Source: Streptococcus pseudopneumoniae
GTDB lineage: Bacteria > Bacillota > Bacilli > Lactobacillales > Streptococcaceae
NCBI RefSeq assembly: GCF_001070715.1
Contig: NZ_JVRR01000050.1
Location: 1 to 64,000 of the forward strand
DNA: 64,000 bases
Direction: 5' to 3'
The translations under genes were made by a program, and so were the position numbers. Position 1 is the stretch's first letter; every line of letters starts with the position of its first letter. The notes below the pieces were generated by a model. That model had not been told where the DNA came from and did not search any database. It saw only the letters and a program-made list of their open reading frames with translations. This document shows, piece after piece, positions 45,571 through 56,406 of this stretch.

Positions 45571-46212
45571 TCAAGATTCTAATTTTGATAATTGATAAGA
45601 ATAGACACTAGGAATTATCACTACAAAGAAAAGTGTCAAGAAGAATACCCAGTAAACATACAGTTGCACAAAGGAATTTAGAAACAATAACAATCCTCCT
45701 AATACCCAAATTTTTCCAGCTAGGCGATGCGTTTTTCTCCAGTTTTCATCATTCTCCAAGGTCCACGGTAGTCGAATACCGATTATATAATTTCGGTGTG
45801 TTTTTGGTAGATAATTTCCAATTACGATCATCACGACTCCCATAAAAATCTGAGCTAGTAGCCCACTCATCATGGAATACCCCAAAGATTCTCCGAAGAT
45901 AGAAATCATTAATAGACAAGATACAAAAGGAATAATCCAGTAAATCAAAACTTGTATTTTTGAACTGATATTGCTAGATTTAGGATCCTTAATCATTAAA
46001 AATAGAAGCAACCAATGCATCAAAAGCATGAGAGTCGGTAATCCAAAGATAGCAGACATTTTATGATTGTAGCCATCTGCTTGACCCAGTAGATTAAAAT
46101 GAGTGGGTATCTCCTCTGGTAATTGATTCCAGAAAACACAACCTACAAGGGAAGGTAGTAGGATGAGAATGCTCGTAAATAATACCAATTTCTTATTGAT
46201 TTTTATCTTCAT
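45571..46212 (-). CDS. SdpI/DUF1648 family immunity-like membrane protein
   Basis: A 213-aa polytopic protein: DUF1648 N-terminal part (LPEEIPTHFNLLGQADGY) and SdpI part (LPKTHRNYIIGIRLPWTLENDENWRKTHRLAGK). In B. subtilis SdpI gives immunity to the SdpC toxin and sequesters the ArsR-type SdpR. Its ATG lies inside the ArsR gene end, with GGAG upstream. No SdpC homolog is in the window. Confidence 0.85.
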   Translation of the reverse strand: MKIKINKKLVLFTSILILLPSLVGCVFWNQLPEEIPTHFNLLGQADGYNHKMSAIFGLPTLMLLMHWLLLFLMIKDPKSSNISSKIQVLIYWIIPFVSCLLMISIFGESLGYSMMSGLLAQIFMGVVMIVIGNYLPKTHRNYIIGIRLPWTLENDENWRKTHRLAGKIWVLGGLLLFLNSFVQLYVYWVFFLTLFFVVIIPSVYSYQLSKLES

Positions 46213-46480
46213 CAAAATGATCTCCTTTCAGTTCTGCTAACCAAACCATTATATCCTCTAAAACCGATGTATTTAACTCATAATAAATAAAGTTTTTTTC
46301 TTTCATTTCATGAATTAAATCCGCTGCTTTCAAAATCGTGAGATGGTGTGAAATCGTTGCACCTGTCAACTCGAAATAACTGGCAATTTCTCCTGCAGAT
46401 AATCTACCTGTTTTGAGTAAATTCAAAATCTCTCTCCTAACTGGATGAGATAAGGCTTTAAAACTATTTGCAAAACTCAT
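46193..46480 (-). CDS. ArsR/SdpR family repressor
   Basis: A 95-aa winged-helix repressor: FKALSHPVRREILNLLKTGRLSAGEIASYFELTGATISHHLTILKAADLI. No metal-binding Cys motif (ELCVCDL) is present, as in SdpR-type autorepressors that sense through SdpI. Overlaps both neighbours. Probable ligand sites are the two TTTAGA-N6-TCTAAA palindromes upstream of the operon. Confidence 0.88.
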   Translation of the reverse strand: MSFANSFKALSHPVRREILNLLKTGRLSAGEIASYFELTGATISHHLTILKAADLIHEMKEKNFIYYELNTSVLEDIMVWLAELKGDHFDEDKNQ

Positions 46481-47363
46481 AATGACTTCTTTCCCTTTGT
46501 AATATTAGTAGGGCTAGGACTAAGCAAGGTAGAACTGATAGCATTCCTGTCGGTGATGGGCCTAAAATCAAGAGGCTTGAAATTTTTTCTCCTGGTAATT
46601 GAAAGAGTAACCCAAGACCTGCAGTTGCATTGATTGCCCCATGAAATAGGGCAGAAGCCCAGATAGAACCTGTCTTTTCCAACAACCAGCTCAACAATAT
46701 TCCTAGGCTAAAACAAGATAGAAACATAGCAACAACTCCCAAAACGGGATAAGCAAAATAAGTAAGGCCATAATTATATCCTTGCAAATTGATTGGTAAA
46801 TGCCATAGACTCCAAATGAGAGCAAGTAAGACATGAGTCTGGACTAGTGAAAAGCGTTCTCTTAGCACTGGGTAAAGATAGCCACGCCAACCAATTTCCT
46901 CTCCCAATGCAAAGAAACTATTAAGAAAAGGAGCGTAGGTCAAACTAGATAGGATTTGAATCAAAGCCAAGAAAGATAAGGGAATCGGTGATTGAAGGAC
47001 TCCTTTTTCTTCTAAAATAGCTTGAATAGATTCAAAACCAAGGCTGAAATTACTAGGGAATACAAGAAAATAAAGTCCCGCTCCTAAAAAACTGATGACT
47101 GCTGGTAACCAGATAGCTAGTAAGTAAAAGCTCCAGTTCCTCTTGAGATTCACGACTAATTTAGATTTGATTCCACTAGGTTGATTCGTGATTTTCCCTG
47201 AGAGAAAGACTGCAAGCGCAGGCATCCACATGGCTACAATACTAGCAAGCTGACTCCATGGAGAATTTAGACCAACACCACTTAGCCATAGTGTCAACCA
47301 TACTATCCAAGCAAGCCCATAAGACAAGACTACAAAAAGAAGGATTGTTCTCTTATTTGACAT
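46464..47363 (-). CDS. CPBP (CAAX/Abi) family intramembrane metalloprotease
   Basis: A 299-aa polytopic protein with the Abi motifs EEIGWRGYLYPVL and SLWHLPI (third His in LFHGAINA). CPBP members in lactic acid bacteria often confer bacteriocin self-immunity. Start at the ATG before SNKRTILL. First gene of the CPBP-SdpR-SdpI operon. Confidence 0.87.
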   Translation of the reverse strand: MSNKRTILLFVVLSYGLAWIVWLTLWLSGVGLNSPWSQLASIVAMWMPALAVFLSGKITNQPSGIKSKLVVNLKRNWSFYLLAIWLPAVISFLGAGLYFLVFPSNFSLGFESIQAILEEKGVLQSPIPLSFLALIQILSSLTYAPFLNSFFALGEEIGWRGYLYPVLRERFSLVQTHVLLALIWSLWHLPINLQGYNYGLTYFAYPVLGVVAMFLSCFSLGILLSWLLEKTGSIWASALFHGAINATAGLGLLFQLPGEKISSLLILGPSPTGMLSVLPCLVLALLILQRERSHYEFCK

Positions 47364-47383
47364 ATTTGTACACTTCACTTTCT

Positions 47384-47462
47384 ATTTAGATGTTTTTCTA
47401 AATAACATTATACACCTTTCTATTCTAAATACAAGAACTATTTAGATTTTTTTCTAAATAGT
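47384..47462 (-). promoter_or_regulatory. Promoter and twin operators of the CPBP-SdpR-SdpI operon
   Basis: Minus strand TTGTAT (47434-47429), 16 nt, TATAAT (47412-47407). Operators: ATTTAGA-N6-TCTAAAT (47384-47403), just after the start site, and ACTATTTAGA-N6-TCTAAATAGT (47437-47462, 10-bp perfect arms), just upstream of the -35. A half-site (TTCTAAAT) lies between. Confidence 0.85.
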
Positions 47463-47503
47463 TTAGGGAATTTTTATTTTCTCAGGATAAAGTCTAAAGA
47501 GTC

Positions 47504-47534
47504 ATTTTTCAAACCATACGTTGGGGAAATAGAC
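47504..47534. repeat. 31-bp direct repeat, right copy
   Basis: Identical to 45498-45528. It supplies the TTGGGG (47521-47526) that, with an 18-nt spacer, faces TATAAT (47545-47550) of exoA. Confidence 0.95.
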
Positions 47535-47550
47535 CTTTTTTTGGTATAAT
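47521..47550 (+). promoter_or_regulatory. exoA promoter
   Basis: TTGGGG, 18-nt spacer, TATAAT (47545-47550), 34 nt before the exoA ATG. The -10 follows TTGG rather than TGn. Confidence 0.6.
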
Positions 47551-47583
47551 AAAATCTATAATCTGAATGAAAAAGGTAACTTT

Positions 47584-48411
47584 ATGAAACTTATCTCATG
47601 GAATATTGATTCCCTCAACGCAGCCCTAACTAGTGACTCAGCTCGTGCCAAATTGTCCCAAGAAGTCCTACAAACCTTGGTCGCTGAAAATGCTGATATC
47701 ATCGCTATCCAAGAAACCAAGCTTTCTGCCAAGGGTCCTACAAAGAAACACTTGGAAATTTTAGAAGAACTCTTCCCAGGCTACGAAAACACGTGGCGCT
47801 CTTCCCAAGAGCCTGCCCGTAAAGGCTATGCTGGAACCATGTTCCTCTATAAGAAAGAACTTACACCCACTGTCACTTTCCCAGAAATTGGTGCTCCATC
47901 TACCATGGACTTGGAAGGCCGTATCATCACTCTAGAATTTGATGAATTTTTCGTGACTCAAGTTTACACACCAAATGCTGGTGATGGTCTCAAACGCTTG
48001 GAAGAACGTCAAGTCTGGGATGTCAAATATGCTGAATACTTGGCTCAACTAGACAAAGAAAAACCAGTCCTTGCTACAGGTGATTACAACGTTGCCCACA
48101 ATGAAATTGACCTTGCAAATCCTGCCAGCAACCGCCGTTCACCTGGATTTACAGATGAGGAACGTGCTGGATTTACAAACCTTTTAGCCCAAGGATTTAC
48201 GGATACCTTTCGCCATCTTCACGGCGATGTCCCAGAACGCTACACTTGGTGGGCACAACGCAGCAAGACTTCTAAAATCAACAATACAGGCTGGAGAATC
48301 GACTACTGGCTAACAAGTAACCGCATCGCTGACAAGGTCACTAAATCTGATATGATTGACTCAGGTGCTCGCCAAGACCACACACCCATTGTCATGGAGA
48401 TTGAACTCTAA
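47584..48411 (+). CDS. exoA: Exodeoxyribonuclease III / AP endonuclease
   Basis: A 275-aa XthA-family enzyme of base-excision repair. LISWNIDSLN, IIAIQETKLS (metal Glu), GYAGTMFLYK, ATGDYNVAHNEIDL and GWRIDYWLTS with final QDHTPIVMEIEL His are the family motifs. SD AAAGGTAAC. Confidence 0.95.
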   Translation: MKLISWNIDSLNAALTSDSARAKLSQEVLQTLVAENADIIAIQETKLSAKGPTKKHLEILEELFPGYENTWRSSQEPARKGYAGTMFLYKKELTPTVTFPEIGAPSTMDLEGRIITLEFDEFFVTQVYTPNAGDGLKRLEERQVWDVKYAEYLAQLDKEKPVLATGDYNVAHNEIDLANPASNRRSPGFTDEERAGFTNLLAQGFTDTFRHLHGDVPERYTWWAQRSKTSKINNTGWRIDYWLTSNRIADKVTKSDMIDSGARQDHTPIVMEIEL

Positions 48412-48422
48412 GGAGAAAACGA

Positions 48423-48809
48423 ATGGACTATCAAGCTGTCATTCCTGAATTTGTAGTATCTGACATCGAAAAATCACGCCACTTCTACTGCGACCTGCTA
48501 GGATTCTCTGTCGAATACGATCGTCCAGAGGAGAAATTTCTCTTCCTCTCGCTTGAAGACTGCCAGCTCATGTTAGAAGAAGGCAGCGCAGAAGAATTAG
48601 CCCAACTGACCTATCCTTTCGGACGCGGTGTCAATATTTCCTTTGGCATTGCAGATGTTCCTCGACTCTATCAGAAAGTAATCGAGTCTAACTATCCTAT
48701 TCATCGTCCTTTGACTAAAAGAGAATTTCGAGTAGGAGATAGCTTTATATATCCCCATGAGTTTGCAGTTTTGGATCCAGATGGCTATTTTTTAAGATTT
48801 AGCGAGTAG
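48423..48809 (+). CDS. VOC superfamily (glyoxalase/bleomycin resistance-like) protein
   Basis: A 128-aa vicinal-oxygen-chelate protein: SDIEKSRHFYCDLLGFSVEY and FAVLDPDGYFLRFSE. Likely metal-dependent or antibiotic-binding, activity not predictable. SD AAGGAG, 11 bp after exoA, so probably co-transcribed. Confidence 0.85.
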   Translation: MDYQAVIPEFVVSDIEKSRHFYCDLLGFSVEYDRPEEKFLFLSLEDCQLMLEEGSAEELAQLTYPFGRGVNISFGIADVPRLYQKVIESNYPIHRPLTKREFRVGDSFIYPHEFAVLDPDGYFLRFSE

Positions 48810-48849
48810 AATAATAAAGATTGAGAAAAAGTCTTTAAAGTTAGAAAGA

Positions 48850-48891
48850 GGCATATTGTCAGGTGTTTAAAAACCTAATAATATGCCCTTT
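48850..48891 (+). terminator. Terminator after the VOC gene
   Basis: GGCATAT (48850-48856) with ATATGCC (48881-48887), inner AGGT/ACCT, then CTTTT. Confidence 0.8.
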
Positions 48892-49060
48892 TATGATGGA
48901 AAAATCTTCTAAATGTTAGCTAATAAGTTAATTTTTTCCTATTTTTATTATATTTGTTCGTTTTTTAAACCAAAACACTAACAAAATATTTGATTTCTAA
49001 AGTTATTTAGTGTAAAATAAAAACATTGGCTTAAGCCTATTTAAAATTGAATATCATTTT

Positions 49061-49127
49061 ACTTGTTTATGTCGTGAATTGGCACGACGTTTCTACAAGG
49101 TGCCGGAACACCTAACAATAAGTAAGT
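49061..49127 (+). ncRNA. Purine (guanine/xanthine) riboswitch
   Basis: P1 is ACTTGTT (49061-49067) with AATAAGT; P2 GTCGTG-AATTGG-CACGAC; J2/3 GTTTCTAC; P3 AGGTG-CCGGAA-CACCT; and the J3/1 C expected for guanine recognition in TAACAAT. It precedes xpt-pbuX, as in other Firmicutes. Confidence 0.93.
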
Positions 49128-49167
49128 CAGCAGTGAAGTATGGTCGTTTTTGCCACGCCTATTTTGG

Positions 49168-49199
49168 GGACTTGCTTAGAGATTAAGTATGTCCTTTTT
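49168..49199 (+). terminator. Riboswitch-controlled terminator before xpt
   Basis: GGAC...CTTA-GAGA-TTAAG...GTCC followed by T5. The stem has an internal mismatch. Guanine binding should favour it. Confidence 0.75.
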
Positions 49200-49261
49200 C
49201 TATTTCTTGCTAGAAACTATAAACAAGCAAATGGATTGGCTTTTAGACTTTAGGAGGTCTT

Positions 49262-49843
49262 ATGAAATTATTAGAAGAGCGCATCCTCAAGGATGGGCAT
49301 ATCTTGGGTGACAACATCCTCAAGGTGGATTCCTTTTTAACCCACCAAGTTGACTTTAGCTTGATGCGAGAGATTGGTAAGGTTTTTGCGGAAAAATTTG
49401 CTTCTGCTGGTATTACCAAAGTCGTGACCATTGAAGCGTCAGGTATTGCCCCAGCCATTTTTACAGCTGAAGCCTTAAACGTTCCCATGATTTTCGCTAA
49501 AAAAGCTAAAAACATCACTATGAACGAAGGAATCTTAACTGCAGAAGTTTACTCCTTTACCAAGCAGGTAACCAGCACTGTTTCTATCGCTGGAAAATTC
49601 CTCTCACCAGAGGACAAGGTATTGATTATCGACGATTTCCTTGCTAATGGCCAAGCTGCCAAAGGCTTGATTCAAATCATCGAACAGGCCGGAGCCACAG
49701 TCGAAGCTATCGGTATCGTGATTGAAAAATCTTTCCAAGATGGCCGTGATTTGCTTGAAAAAGCAGGCTACCCTGTTCTATCACTCGCTCGTTTGGATCG
49801 TTTTGAAAATGGTCAAGTCGTATTTAAGGAGGCAGATCTCTAA
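49262..49843 (+). CDS. xpt: Xanthine phosphoribosyltransferase
   Basis: A 193-aa type I PRTase with [17 protein letters not shown], the PRPP motif, and [12 protein letters not shown] near the N-terminus. It salvages xanthine to XMP. SD AGGAGG. Its stop overlaps the pbuX ATG by one base (TAATG). Confidence 0.95.
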   Translation: MKLLEERILKDGHILGDNILKVDSFLTHQVDFSLMREIGKVFAEKFASAGITKVVTIEASGIAPAIFTAEALNVPMIFAKKAKNITMNEGILTAEVYSFTKQVTSTVSIAGKFLSPEDKVLIIDDFLANGQAAKGLIQIIEQAGATVEAIGIVIEKSFQDGRDLLEKAGYPVLSLARLDRFENGQVVFKEADL

Positions 49844-51105
49844 TGCAAACTCAAGAAAAACATTCGCAAGCAGCCGTTCTTGGCTTGCAACATTTACTAG
49901 CCATGTACTCAGGATCCATCCTGGTTCCTATCATGATTGCGACAGCCCTTGGCTATTCAACTGAGCAGTTGACCTACCTGATTTCTACAGATATCTTCAT
50001 GTGTGGGGTGGCAACCTTCCTTCAACTCCAACTCAACAAATACTTTGGGATTGGACTCCCAGTCGTTCTTGGAGTCGCCTTCCAATCCGTCGCTCCCTTG
50101 ATTATGATTGGACAAAGCCATGGTAGTGGCGCTATGTTTGGTGCCCTTATCGCATCAGGGATTTACGTGGTTCTTGTTTCAGGCATCTTCTCAAAAGTTG
50201 CCAATCTCTTCCCATCTATCGTAACAGGATCTGTTATTACCACGATTGGTTTAACCTTGATTCCTGTCGCTATTGGAAATATGGGAAATAACGTTCCAGA
50301 GCCAACTGGTCAAAGTCTCTTGCTTGCAGCTATCACTGTTCTGATTATCCTCTTGATTAACATCTTTACCAAAGGATTTATCAAGTCTATCTCTATTTTG
50401 ATTGGTTTGGTTGTTGGCACTGTCATTGCTGCTACCATGGGCTTGGTTGACTTCTCTCCTGTTGCAGCAGCACCACTTGTCCATGTCCCAACTCCACTCT
50501 ACTTTGGGATGCCAACCTTTGAAATCTCATCTATTGTCATGATGTGTATCATCGCAACGGTTTCTATGGTTGAGTCAACTGGTGTTTACCTAGCCTTGTC
50601 TGATATCACGAAAGACCCAATCGACACCACACGCCTTCGCAACGGTTACCGCGCAGAAGGTTTGGCCGTACTTCTCGGAGGAATCTTTAACACCTTCCCT
50701 TACACAGGATTTTCACAAAACGTTGGTTTGGTTAAATTATCAGGTATCAAGACTCGCCTGCCAATCTACTACGCAGCTGGTTTCCTGGTTCTCCTTGGAC
50801 TCCTTCCTAAGTTTGGCGCCCTTGCCCAAATCATTCCAAGCCCTGTCCTCGGTGGTGCCATGTTGGTAATGTTTGGTTTTGTGTCTATTCAAGGGATGCA
50901 AATTCTCGCTCGTGTTGACTTTGCTAACAATGAACACAACTTCCTTATCGCAGCTGTATCCATCGCTGCAGGTGTCGGACTCAACAACAGTAATCTCTTT
51001 GTCAGCATGCCGACAGCCTTCCAAATGTTCTTCTCAAACGGAATCGTCGTAGCCAGCCTCCTCGCCATTGTCCTCAATGCCGTATTAAATCATAAAAAGA
51101 AATAA
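49843..51105 (+). CDS. pbuX: Xanthine permease
   Basis: A 420-aa NCS2/NAT permease with about 12 to 14 membrane spans. The NAT signature region QNVGLVKLSGIKTR is present, with VESTGVYLALSDITKDP. Works with Xpt in xanthine salvage under the purine riboswitch. Confidence 0.94.
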   Translation: MQTQEKHSQAAVLGLQHLLAMYSGSILVPIMIATALGYSTEQLTYLISTDIFMCGVATFLQLQLNKYFGIGLPVVLGVAFQSVAPLIMIGQSHGSGAMFGALIASGIYVVLVSGIFSKVANLFPSIVTGSVITTIGLTLIPVAIGNMGNNVPEPTGQSLLLAAITVLIILLINIFTKGFIKSISILIGLVVGTVIAATMGLVDFSPVAAAPLVHVPTPLYFGMPTFEISSIVMMCIIATVSMVESTGVYLALSDITKDPIDTTRLRNGYRAEGLAVLLGGIFNTFPYTGFSQNVGLVKLSGIKTRLPIYYAAGFLVLLGLLPKFGALAQIIPSPVLGGAMLVMFGFVSIQGMQILARVDFANNEHNFLIAAVSIAAGVGLNNSNLFVSMPTAFQMFFSNGIVVASLLAIVLNAVLNHKKK

Positions 51106-51106
51106 G

Positions 51107-51130
51107 AAAAAGAGGTGCGAACCTCTTTTT
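51107..51130. terminator. Bidirectional terminator pbuX/thioesterase
   Basis: AAAAAGAGGT (51107-51116) with ACCTCTTTTT (51121-51130), 10-bp perfect stem, tetraloop GCGA. Confidence 0.92.
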
Positions 51131-51136
51131 GTTTAT

Positions 51137-51541
51137 CTATATCCTTACCTGTCTGTCTTCTGACCGTTGGCCTGTGACAAACATGGTAAAGGTTGCCTTG
51201 CAGACATTTCTGCCTTCTTGATTGGTGATATCGACATCCACTACACAGGTTGTGCGACCTTGATGGACACATTCTCCTTTAATGGTCAGCACATCGTCAA
51301 GTTTTCCTGCCTTGAGGTAGTTGATAGAGGATTGAAGCGTCACTACGTCTAGTCCTAGCGAGATGAGCACCAAACCACTAATCTGGTCGCAAAGGGTAAA
51401 GAGATAGCCACCATGGGCATAGCCATAGTAGTTGAGCGACGAGTCCACTACTTTTGTGGTCACCACAACGTGACCATCTCTCATTTGTTCAATTTCGTAA
51501 TTTTCAAAGGCAGATATAGCGTCAAAATGAAAATCTTTCAT
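51137..51541 (-). CDS. Hotdog-fold PaaI-type thioesterase
   Basis: A 134-aa PaaI/YdiI-like hotdog protein: NYYGYAHGGYLFTLCDQISGL (catalytic Asp in the helix) and GECVHQGRTTCVVDVDITNQEGRNV. Probably hydrolyses acyl-CoA; substrate unknown. SD GGAGG selects the start at 51541. Confidence 0.88.
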   Translation of the reverse strand: MKDFHFDAISAFENYEIEQMRDGHVVVTTKVVDSSLNYYGYAHGGYLFTLCDQISGLVLISLGLDVVTLQSSINYLKAGKLDDVLTIKGECVHQGRTTCVVDVDITNQEGRNVCKATFTMFVTGQRSEDRQVRI

Positions 51542-51610
51542 CGTTTCCTCCTGATAGTTCAAACGACACTATGATACTACTTTTTATAGGACTGTGCAAG
51601 GAGAAAGCTC

Positions 51611-53092
51611 CTAGTCTGGCAAAATTCCGACCTGCTCCACAAAGCGCATAAAGGCTGCCTGTCCTTGTTCTGTCTGCTTGTAAACCCCTGCATCCTCAAG
51701 TACACGCGCAAAGATAGCACCTACAGAGTCCTTGACGATTTCAAGGGCTTTTTCTTTATCTGTTAGGTCTGGATGTTGGGATTTGAGTTGGTCTGCCCAC
51801 TCCTGATGATAATCGGCAACTGTAACAGCTTCTCCTACAAGATAGCTAGCGACTTGCTCCACTTCTTCTTTCAGACGTGGTGGCAAGATTGCCAAGCCCA
51901 TGACCTCAATCAAGCCGATATTTTCCTTCTTGATATGTTGGACATCCTTGTGAGGATGATAGATGCCGTCAGGATGCTCTGCAGAAGTCTGATTGTCCCG
52001 CAAGACTAAGTCCAACTCAAACTGTCCATCGCGTTTACGAGCAATCGGTGTAATGGTATGGTGTGGTGTCCCATTACTTTCTGCCAAGACTTGCACCCTT
52101 GGATCTGAATACTGGCGCCATTCCTGCAAAATCTTGTCAGCTAAGTTGATCAAATCTTCTTTGAAATCCGAAGTCAAACGCAATACTGACATTGGCCACT
52201 TGACAATTCCAGCCTTGACCTGCTCAAAACTAGCAAATTGGAAAGTCTTTTGCAAGGGAGCCAATTCCATAGGAAATACATGACGGCCTCCCTGATAGTG
52301 GTCATGAGTCAGAATAGAGCCTCCCACAATCGGCAAGTCGGCATTAGAGCCAGCAAAATATCCTGGAAACTGCTCTACAATAGCCAGCAGACGTTCAAAG
52401 CTCTGACGACTAATGGCCATGGGACGATGCTGACCATCTAAGAAAATACAGTGCTCATTAAAGTAAGCATAGGGTGAATACTGGAAGCCCCATTCCTGAC
52501 CAGCCATTTCAAAACGGATAATACGGTGGTTGCTGCGAGCTGGGTGGTTAACTCGACCATGGTAGCCCTCATTCTCTAGACAAAGCTGACACTGAGGATA
52601 ATTACTAGCTTGCACCAACTTGGCTGCCGCAATCTCTTTGGGATCCTTTTCAGGTTTAGAGAGGTTGATGGTAATTTCAAGTTCACCGTAATCAGATGGA
52701 ACACGATAAGCGATATTTTTAGCAATGGCCTTGAGTTTGATGTAGTCATTTTTCTGACTGAGTTGGTAAAAATCCTCTATCGCTTGCTCAGGAGAGTGGG
52801 CATAGGTTTCCCAAAAGTCACGATTGACCTGACTGGGACAAGGGGTCACCAAGTCCATCAGTTCAGCACCAAGAATTTCACGCGCAGTCTGACTATCTTC
52901 AATCGTCTCTAATCGAACTGCTTCCTCAACCAGCTGGTCCTTGAGATCAATCAATTTATCCAGATCGGTCTCAACTTCCAAAACACTTTCTCCCACTCGT
53001 GCCAAAACACGATTAGTCAGGTAGATTCGATCCATTTCCTCAAATGAACTTTCAGAAATGACATGTGTTACAAATTTATCTACTAAGGTCAC
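51611..53092 (-). CDS. galT: Galactose-1-phosphate uridylyltransferase (GalT2 type)
   Basis: A 493-aa Firmicutes-type GalT. It exchanges UMP between UDP-glucose and galactose-1-phosphate in the Leloir pathway. [22 protein letters not shown] and the active-site-like [17 protein letters not shown] stretch are visible. The start is GTG with AAAGGAGG upstream. 18 bp after galK. Confidence 0.93.
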   Translation of the reverse strand: MTLVDKFVTHVISESSFEEMDRIYLTNRVLARVGESVLEVETDLDKLIDLKDQLVEEAVRLETIEDSQTAREILGAELMDLVTPCPSQVNRDFWETYAHSPEQAIEDFYQLSQKNDYIKLKAIAKNIAYRVPSDYGELEITINLSKPEKDPKEIAAAKLVQASNYPQCQLCLENEGYHGRVNHPARSNHRIIRFEMAGQEWGFQYSPYAYFNEHCIFLDGQHRPMAISRQSFERLLAIVEQFPGYFAGSNADLPIVGGSILTHDHYQGGRHVFPMELAPLQKTFQFASFEQVKAGIVKWPMSVLRLTSDFKEDLINLADKILQEWRQYSDPRVQVLAESNGTPHHTITPIARKRDGQFELDLVLRDNQTSAEHPDGIYHPHKDVQHIKKENIGLIEVMGLAILPPRLKEEVEQVASYLVGEAVTVADYHQEWADQLKSQHPDLTDKEKALEIVKDSVGAIFARVLEDAGVYKQTEQGQAAFMRFVEQVGILPD

Positions 53093-53110
53093 TATAGAGC
53101 CTCCTTTTGA

Positions 53111-54289
53111 CTAGTCAAGGACGCGAGTGCCACCTGCAACTTCAGCGATATAGAAGCTTGGAGCGTAGCCAACTACTTCCTCGTAGTGTTTGCCAACAGC
53201 TTCCTTAAAGGCCTCAACAGCATCTTTTTGCACCAAAGCAATGGCACATCCGCCAAAACCTGCCCCTGTCATACGAGCACCGAGAACGCCTTCTTGTGCC
53301 CAAGCTGTGTGAACAAGAGTATCCAATTCCAAACCAGTTACTTCATAATCATGCTCAAGAGAAACGTGTGACGCATTCATCAAACGACCAAATGTTTCCA
53401 AATCACCTTCTTGAAGGGCTGCTTGCGCTTTAAGGGTACGTTGGTTTTCAAGCACAGCATGGCGAGCACGTTTCAAACGATTTTCATCTTTAATCAGATA
53501 GCTGTATTGGTCAAAGGTCCACTCATCCAATTCACCCAAGGTCTGAATATCTAAGGCAACTTGCAATTCTTCCACTGCTTTTTCACACTCAGCACGACGT
53601 TCATTGTACTTAGAGTCAGCCAATTCACGGCGTTTATTGGTGTTCATGATAACAACGACATTGTCCTTCAAATCAAGTGGCACCAAGTCGTATTCTAAAG
53701 TATTGGTATCTAAGTAAATAGCACGTTGGTCAGCTCCCATACCAATAGCAAACTGATCCATGATACCAGAGTTGACTCCGATAAAGTTATTTTCTGTTTG
53801 TTTTCCGATTTTAACTAAATCGAGACGCTCTAATTTTAAATCAAAGAGATGCTCTGCCACAACCCCTGTCAAAAGTTCCAAGGATGCTGAAGAAGACAAA
53901 CCAGCACCATTTGGGATATTCCCATAAACATAAAAATCAAAACCTTTGTCAATCTCATGCCCAGCTTCTTGCAAGAAATGAAGAACTCCTTTTGGATAAT
54001 TGGTCCAGTTGTGCTCTTTTTCAAACTTGAGATCCGCTAGAGGCACTTCGATAATGCCCTTGTCCTCAAAGTTAGCTGAGTAGAAACGTAAAACTTGGTC
54101 GTCACGCTTACGAGCTGCACCGTAAGTTCCCAAGGAAATAGCAACAGGAAAAACGTGCCCACCGTTGTAGTCTGTGTGCTCACCAATCAAGTTGATACGA
54201 CCTGGTGAAAAGAATGTTTGGTCTGCTTCTTGACCAAAAACGGCAAAAAAGTCTTTGCGAAGGGCTTCAGCAGTAAGATGTTGTGTCAT
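53111..54289 (-). CDS. galK: Galactokinase
   Basis: A 392-aa GHMP kinase: [22 protein letters not shown] (family signature), [15 protein letters not shown] (ATP loop) and [12 protein letters not shown]. It phosphorylates galactose. SD AAGGAG. First gene of galKT. Confidence 0.95.
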   Translation of the reverse strand: MTQHLTAEALRKDFFAVFGQEADQTFFSPGRINLIGEHTDYNGGHVFPVAISLGTYGAARKRDDQVLRFYSANFEDKGIIEVPLADLKFEKEHNWTNYPKGVLHFLQEAGHEIDKGFDFYVYGNIPNGAGLSSSASLELLTGVVAEHLFDLKLERLDLVKIGKQTENNFIGVNSGIMDQFAIGMGADQRAIYLDTNTLEYDLVPLDLKDNVVVIMNTNKRRELADSKYNERRAECEKAVEELQVALDIQTLGELDEWTFDQYSYLIKDENRLKRARHAVLENQRTLKAQAALQEGDLETFGRLMNASHVSLEHDYEVTGLELDTLVHTAWAQEGVLGARMTGAGFGGCAIALVQKDAVEAFKEAVGKHYEEVVGYAPSFYIAEVAGGTRVLD

Positions 54290-54328
54290 ATGATTTCTCC
54301 TTTTACTGTCCGTTAAGTCATCTTAACG

Positions 54329-54374
54329 TGTAATCGTTTTCTTCTATTGTATCCAAGGGATTTCTCAAGGTCAA
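54329..54374 (-). promoter_or_regulatory. galKT promoter with downstream cre
   Basis: Minus strand TTGACC (54374-54369), 17 nt, TACAAT (54351-54346). TGTAATCGTTTTCT (54329-54342, plus strand) matches 13 of 14 cre positions and covers the start site, for CcpA control. Confidence 0.75.
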
Positions 54375-54378
54375 TCCT

Positions 54379-54411
54379 TTTTACTAAAATTTTACTAAAC
54401 TATCAGTAAAA
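54379..54411. promoter_or_regulatory. GalR operator candidates
   Basis: TTTTACTAAAA and TTTTACTAAAC are direct copies, with AGTAAAAAG as an opposed half-site (54405-54413), between galK and divergent galR. They lie upstream of the galK -35 and near the galR promoter (TGATATACT, 54424-54432). Confidence 0.6.
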
Positions 54412-54434
54412 AGCAGAAAAATATGATATACTAA

Positions 54435-55457
<1,023 letters not shown>

Positions 55458-55518
55458 GATTACAAAACGACCTCTAGCAAGGCTGTTTCTCTAATAATCT
55501 CTATGATTCTGCTCCAAC

Positions 55519-56376
55519 TCACACCTTTCGCTTATGTGCTTGGTGACTTTCTAGGTCTGCATCAACTTCAATGGTAATATTTTGAAAGCCACAATTTTTG
55601 AGGAAAATTCGAATAGATTCTTTACAAGTTTCCATATGCTCCATCTCTTTTAAACAAACATGGACAATGGCATTTTTTTCCAAACCATCCATAGTCCAGA
55701 GATTAAGCTGATTGATACTAGCGACATGGTCCAATTCTGCTAAATCCGTCTTGATCTTCTGGATATCTACTCCTTCTGGCACTGCATCGAGGAATATCTT
55801 GAGCGTGCTCCAAAAACGTGGAAGGGCTTTTGACAGAATAAAGAAGGAAATAACAAGAGACAAGAGCGGATCCAAGATATACCAATCGGTAAATCGAAGA
55901 ACAATGGCCATCAGGATGACAGTCACCCAACCCAAGGTATCTTCCAGAAAGTGCAGGCTGAGAATGGATTCGTTCTTGGTTTGTCCTTTGCGAATGACGA
56001 GACTCGCTAGCACATTGATAGTAATCGCAATAATTCCTAACCAGAGAATCCCCTCATCATTGACCGGTTGTGGATGAAAGATTTTCGCTATATTTTCCAA
56101 AATGACCAAAACGGACCCTGTCATAAGAATCACAGCCGTTACCATGGCCCCTAAAAGGCTAAAACGCTTGTAGCCCAAGGTATAGTGGCTGTCTTCTTCA
56201 CGATTGGAGATACTTTCCAAAAAGGCTGAGATCCCAATAGCAATCGCATCTCCCAAGTCATGCACCGAGTCAGCAAGAACTGCACTGGACCCAAACACTC
56301 CACCAGCGATAAACTCGACAATGGCATAAGTCAAATTTAAGAAAAAAGCTAGCCAAACAGTATATTTTGCCTTCAT
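55519..56376 (-). CDS. czcD: Cation diffusion facilitator (Zn/Co efflux)
   Basis: A 285-aa CDF transporter: six membrane helices, with zinc-site Asps in SVHDLGDAIAIG and HFLEDTLGW (His/Asp), and a C-terminal cytosolic domain. Exports excess zinc by proton exchange. SD AAAGGA; start at MKAKYTVW. Divergent from sczA. Confidence 0.93.
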   Translation of the reverse strand: MKAKYTVWLAFFLNLTYAIVEFIAGGVFGSSAVLADSVHDLGDAIAIGISAFLESISNREEDSHYTLGYKRFSLLGAMVTAVILMTGSVLVILENIAKIFHPQPVNDEGILWLGIIAITINVLASLVIRKGQTKNESILSLHFLEDTLGWVTVILMAIVLRFTDWYILDPLLSLVISFFILSKALPRFWSTLKIFLDAVPEGVDIQKIKTDLAELDHVASINQLNLWTMDGLEKNAIVHVCLKEMEHMETCKESIRIFLKNCGFQNITIEVDADLESHQAHKRKV

Positions 56377-56406
56377 ATTTCTCATTCCTTTGTTATAATA
56401 GATTTA

